DNA of 64,000 bases, taken from Cyclina sinensis. Taxonomy: Eukaryota; Mollusca; Bivalvia; Venerida; Veneridae. The position numbers and the translations under genes were made by a program. The stretch is from NCBI GenBank assembly GCA_012932295.1, contig JAAONU010000011.1, positions 45,944,352-46,008,351 of the forward strand, written 5' to 3'. Shown here in pieces: positions 60,254 through 64,000 of the stretch (its first letter is position 1; the number at the start of each line of letters is the position of its first letter). The notes under the pieces are model-generated. The model saw nothing but the letters and a program-made list of their open reading frames with translations. It was not told the origin of the DNA and searched no databases.

Positions 60254-62280
60254 TAAAGACATAGATGTACACTTTCAGTCCATTTAAGATCAATCTGTGT
60301 TTTACAAAAGCATTGACGTAGATTTTAAACTTTCAAACTTAACTACTGTCAATCAGATAATTAATATATTACATAAAATGCATTATTTTTAATCGGCAAT
60401 ACTTTAATAACTATGATTGTACAACATAGAAAACTTAGAGACTTTAAATATTAATGTACAAACAAATCGGTCTGAAGAGTATTTTTGCGGTTGGTTAAGT
60501 TCATTCATATTGTTAACTTTGTTACGCTTATGGTCATCAAGAGAAAATACGTCTATCTTCAATCAACAGATAATAAATCCTGTAATCTGATTTTCACTTT
60601 GAATTGATTTCGCTTCTTTTATCGTTAAATAAGGTGATCGGTTCTGACTGGCACAAGAGTTCAAACGGGTTTTTTAAATGTGCTGCATGGAAGATAACAA
60701 CCTTATTTGTATATTTTCTTACATTCTAGGAAATGTGGTTGTATAAGTTAATAGGTCTCTGCTATAATGCAGTTAAAGTGTCAGCTGAATGTGCAAGAAT
60801 ATTGGTATTAACTGAATTGCAGTGATGCCAGCTGAAATGTATCGTTTTTATAAACCCTTCTGATGGCGGTTATCAAGTATTTGGATAAATTAAGAATAAA
60901 TTAGATAAAACAAAATTAAATAAGTAGATCTTTACGCTGATGTAATAAAAGAAGACAAAATAAACAAGTTAAAACATGCAGCCACATACCCTGTAACAGA
61001 ATAGAAATCCTGATCGTTTTTAGCCTTTTTGTGTACTATACACTTACACATACATATGAAGTGTTAATATGTGGTAGATAGAAGCTAGAGGAGTAATGTA
61101 ACCACGTCATTTCGGGAAAAACAACCTTTTTGCATATATGTAGTCTACTCTTGTCATATGTGCTTCTTTAGGAGGAATATCTGAAGCTATTCTTGTTGGA
61201 TAAATGGGTTCCCCAGCCAACATACTAAAAAGAGAAAGGTTTGCAAACGATTGATTAAAATTTTCCTTTTTTATAACCAAAGCATTCTTAAGTCTGTCAA
61301 ATAACGTAATGTAAGCGTACGAGAACGATTATCCGGGGACGACCCTGACTGTTGTGTATCTGATCGAGAACAGATCCTGTTGTTTCAAACTTCTGTATGA
61401 TTCCTTTTGCTTGCATTCTGCTGACTGGTTTTCCATTTGGATACATTTTTTCATACTTCTTACAACATAAATTACAGATTTTCTTTCAAACTACAACTTA
61501 AGAATTTCCTGACGCCTTTCTCTGAATGACGTCATATTGTAAATGCACCTGCCGTTTGATGACGTCTCAAATGACGCCATGACGTCAACGTTTTCCCTGT
61601 ACAAATGTGATAGATAAAGAATTCATTTTCTGATCTTTGAAACATCTTTTTTCTTTCACTTATTTTATTTTGTTTTAGAACAAAAACTCTCAATGTCCAT
61701 TATATAAAAACGATAGCGTCAGACAGAACTTGGAAAAATGAAAAATAAACAAGTACTTAAAGCGAACATTACATGTATTTATATTACCATACTGGTGTTT
61801 TAGGTCGAGTAAACTTTGTACTGGTGGTTTCAGTTTGCAGACGACCCTTTTTTCAATCAACAAGAAGAAAATCAAATACTTGGAGCTTCTGCATTCAGAG
61901 GATTACAATAATTTCTTTTGTCAGAAGCTAATGCTAGGTTAACGGGTTTTGTCAGGAAGTCTTGGGTTATCTCAAGAGGTACCTTATGGGATTTTACTGA
62001 GTTCGATAGTACGAAATTAATATCTTTTTCTTACAATATCTTATACGTCAGACAGAAATAAAAAAAAAATGTTTGTATTTTTGACAAACAAGAACTTCTT
62101 ATGAATATTGTCCTCATTGTTTATGTTAAGACTGTTGAAAATTTTATGCTAGTACGTTTATAGACGACTACATTTTATTCTGAGCTTCTTTTTAGAGAGA
62201 TTACTTTTATACAATACTCCTATGGTGACAGGTTCCGACTGGGAGTCTACGTTAATTTTGATATTGGCGAAATTAACATG
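60254..62280 (+). repeat. Diverged part of a further array unit (U5)
   Basis: 60,720-60,860 aligns with 51,640-51,780 (TATAATGCAGTTAAAGTGTC, GCCAGCTGAAATGTATCG). 61,880-62,100 aligns with the 35,600-35,780 module (GATTACAATAATTTCTTTTG, TACGTCAGACAGA), and 62,185-62,275 with its second internal copy. The mariner fragment at 61,333 interrupts it. No gene is recognised in the remainder. Confidence 0.55.
61333..61474 (-). pseudogene. Fragment of a mariner-like transposase (N-terminal DNA-binding part)
   Basis: On the minus strand the frame reads CCKKYEKMYPNGKPVSRMQA, then KGIIQKFETTGSVLDQIHNS, then QGRPR. This is the helix-turn-helix region with the typical 'kf-x-etGSv-x-d...GRPR' pattern found at the start of Tc1/mariner-type transposases and related DUF4817 proteins. 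The frame ends about 14 codons after GRPR, and no catalytic DD(E/D) region follows in any frame. It is a dead fragment about 45 codons long. Confidence 0.65.
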
Positions 62281-62287
62281 TTTTCAG

Positions 62288-62560
62288 TTTACCTGAGCCG
62301 AAAGTCTATTGGTAGCTTTTAGGATCACCTACCGACCGTCGTACGTCCGTGCGTCCGTCCGTCTGTAAACGATTGCATTTACTCTCCTATTTCAACCTTA
62401 CTTAATCAAAATGTTTCTTGGGTGACTCCATTTACGGTTTGTGAAATAATCGAGTTCCATGCTGAATTCTGTTTGCGTAGCAACCAAAAGGAAAAACTCC
62501 AAAACTCTACTCCTCCCATTCCTCAGCAATCCTTTGACCGATTTGAAGAAATCTTTTTTG
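62288..62560 (+). mobile_element. Fragment of a CCTGAGCCGAAAG-type repeat
   Basis: TTTACCTGAGCCGAAAGTCT, GGATCACCTACCGACC and a GTCCGTGCGTCCGTCC run mark the start of another bivalve-type dispersed repeat, followed by the expected CTTACTTAATCAAAATGTTT and GCATAGCAACC-like text. The 140-codon frame starting at 62,422 overlaps this repeat, begins at a non-ATG codon and has no recognisable domain, so I do not call it a gene. The right limit is uncertain. Confidence 0.5.
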
Positions 62561-63034
62561 TACAAATGTTCATCTCTATATTAGATGTTAAATTTATTGC
62601 AGTCCTCCAAAAACATCGCCGACAGAAAGTGGGAATGTTTTATTTTATGTACTATGTCTATATGAAAATAATTAAGAACAAATGTTCATTTAGGAACCGT
62701 CTAAGTAAATTTTTGAATTTATCGATCCGTGAAAAAAACATGGTCGCTTTGAACACGGCATATTTTCCTTGTCTGTATGGGAAAAATTCTTCCTTGGAAA
62801 TCGCACGCCCGATTGAAAATAATTTGACACAAAAGTGCCTTTAATGACGCTTCATATAAATTGTTATTATCATTAGTTTTTAAAAGCATGACAACGAAGG
62901 GGCGACGCTTTTATTTTCATATGGTGACCGTCTATATAAACTGTAAAACATAAAGATCCGTGATGAAAGATTTGGTGGTTTGTTAGGCAGACTTTAGCTT
63001 TTACAATAGAAGATCTTAACCTTAGCTTACTTCC

Positions 63035-63035
<1 letters not shown>
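62561..63035. other. Unrecognised sequence
   Basis: No gene or repeat is recognised apart from the tail of the frame mentioned in the preceding entry. Confidence 0.35.

Positions 63036-63077
<42 letters not shown>
63036..63077 (+). repeat. (TG)21 microsatellite
   Basis: An uninterrupted TG run of 42 bases. It is likely variable in length between individuals. Confidence 0.95.
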
Positions 63078-63079
<2 letters not shown>

Positions 63080-64000
63080 CTACATTAATAATTTTACTTG
63101 CATAGTTCAAGTTAAGTAACCTGAGGTTACGTGTACATAATTTTTGATGCTGGATTATGATGTGCATAGTTGAATTGCTTTCATTGGCCGTGCTGTCTAG
63201 AGCAATATAAGCATGTAAGTGAGGGTGATAAGAGCCACCAAGATACTATTTTATTATTATGTTTTCGAAGTTCGTGTTTTTTTTAATTACATTATTTTTC
63301 AACAATTAAACAGCAAAATATTAGAAGGTACCCAAAATATTTGTCATAGAGCATTCACACAAATTTAGCAAAGATCCATAGATTAATAAAATATGTAAGT
63401 ACAAGTTGCAACTTTTCTGGAGACGTGTTCTTTCCACCTTTAAGACGTAAACTTAATATTGATAACACTTTAGATACATCCACCAAAAGACATCCGAATA
63501 CTAGTACATAATTATGATATTTACTGTGTACTTAATACTAATTTACATTCGAGCAAAGATTTATTTTTGTCATATCTTTGATAGGTTTTATGATTAAAAC
63601 GTAACGAAAATATGTGTGATGTGAAAGTGTAAAAATTATTATTAATAATATTTTCTTAAAAAACTCTGCCAATTAGTGGTAAATACAGGCATATTAGTTC
63701 CTGCAAATACTATTAAATTGTGAAGAATTTCGACCCAAAATAAAACGTTTACTAGATAAATGTATAAAACCTTGGGAGTTAAGTATGTGTATAAAAAGTT
63801 TATAACTTGATTGTACCTAGAATCAGATGTGCTGTGATTATAAGCGGCGAGCTCCTACCCACTGTTTTAATGTGCTTGCTGTAATCTTTTCTGAACAGAG
63901 GAATATGATGGTAAATAACTTTCAAAGTTCACGTGTTTAAAACAGGAACATCTAATCGTCGTTATTGGTTACTAGATCTTCTAATTATGACTTCCCTTCA
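63078..64000. other. AT-rich sequence, nothing recognised
   Basis: No gene, RNA or dispersed repeat can be supported up to the window edge. Confidence 0.4.

Noticed and set aside
62422..62844. 140-codon open frame, the longest in the window
   Set aside because: It starts at a non-ATG codon, overlaps a dispersed repeat at its 5' end, has no recognisable domain and shows no homologous frame in other copies. It is probably chance.
62987..62997. GGCAGACTTTA, an inverted match to the start of segment P (TAAAGTCTGCC), as a possible terminal repeat of P
   Set aside because: The X-P junction is present both with and without the large block, so P does not start at a transposon end. The 11-base match is probably chance.

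Overview
This looks like AT-rich intergenic DNA from an animal genome, most probably a bivalve mollusc. No reading frame is long enough for an ordinary intronless gene. Almost all recognisable structure is repeats of types I associate with bivalve genomes: elements ending in 'GCTCACCTGAG', elements opening with a '(GC)CAAAGGCGG' hairpin followed by strings of GTCCG, tRNA-derived SINEs, TTAA-flanked MITEs and long-hairpin foldback elements. The species assignment is inference; no search was possible.

Layout. (1) 1-8,334: mostly unrecognised AT-rich DNA, with a diverged module of the tandem array described below (about 1,690-2,200) and a foldback element (7,715-8,327). (2) 8,335-10,095: segment X, the tail of an array unit. 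(3) 10,096-30,647: a 20.55-kb block bounded by inverted repeats of about 1 kb and flanked by the 4-bp direct repeat AAAG. The same X-P junction occurs without the block at 42,047-42,051, so the block reads as one precise insertion. Inside it are a candidate three-exon small gene on the minus strand, a candidate plus-strand 3' exon, decayed coding sequence, two SINEs, a TTAA MITE, a 1.1-kb foldback element and several bivalve-type repeats. (4) 30,648-40,355: segment P plus array unit U1. (5) 40,356-40,584: a dispersed repeat at the junction. (6) 40,585-52,723: a second copy of X-P-U, only a few percent different from the first by eye but lacking the 20.55-kb block and carrying its own 429-bp MITE. 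(7) 51,888-62,280: older, more diverged array units U4 and U5, broken by a foldback element, a 620-bp palindromic insertion, two GTCCG-type repeats and a mariner-like transposase fragment. (8) 62,281-64,000: a repeat fragment, a (TG)21 microsatellite and unrecognised sequence.

Two layers of duplication are present. An old tandem array (U0, U1/U3, U4, U5) has diverged strongly. A recent duplication of 11.5-12 kb (8,335-10,095 plus 30,648-40,355, against 40,585-52,723) is nearly identical. The recent one could be real, or two haplotypes of one locus placed end to end by an assembler. Either way, comparing the copies gives filled and empty sites for several insertions. No gene here is secure. 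The best coding candidates rest on splice signals and open frames only, and both lie inside the 20.55-kb block with their 3' ends pointing towards its two ends.
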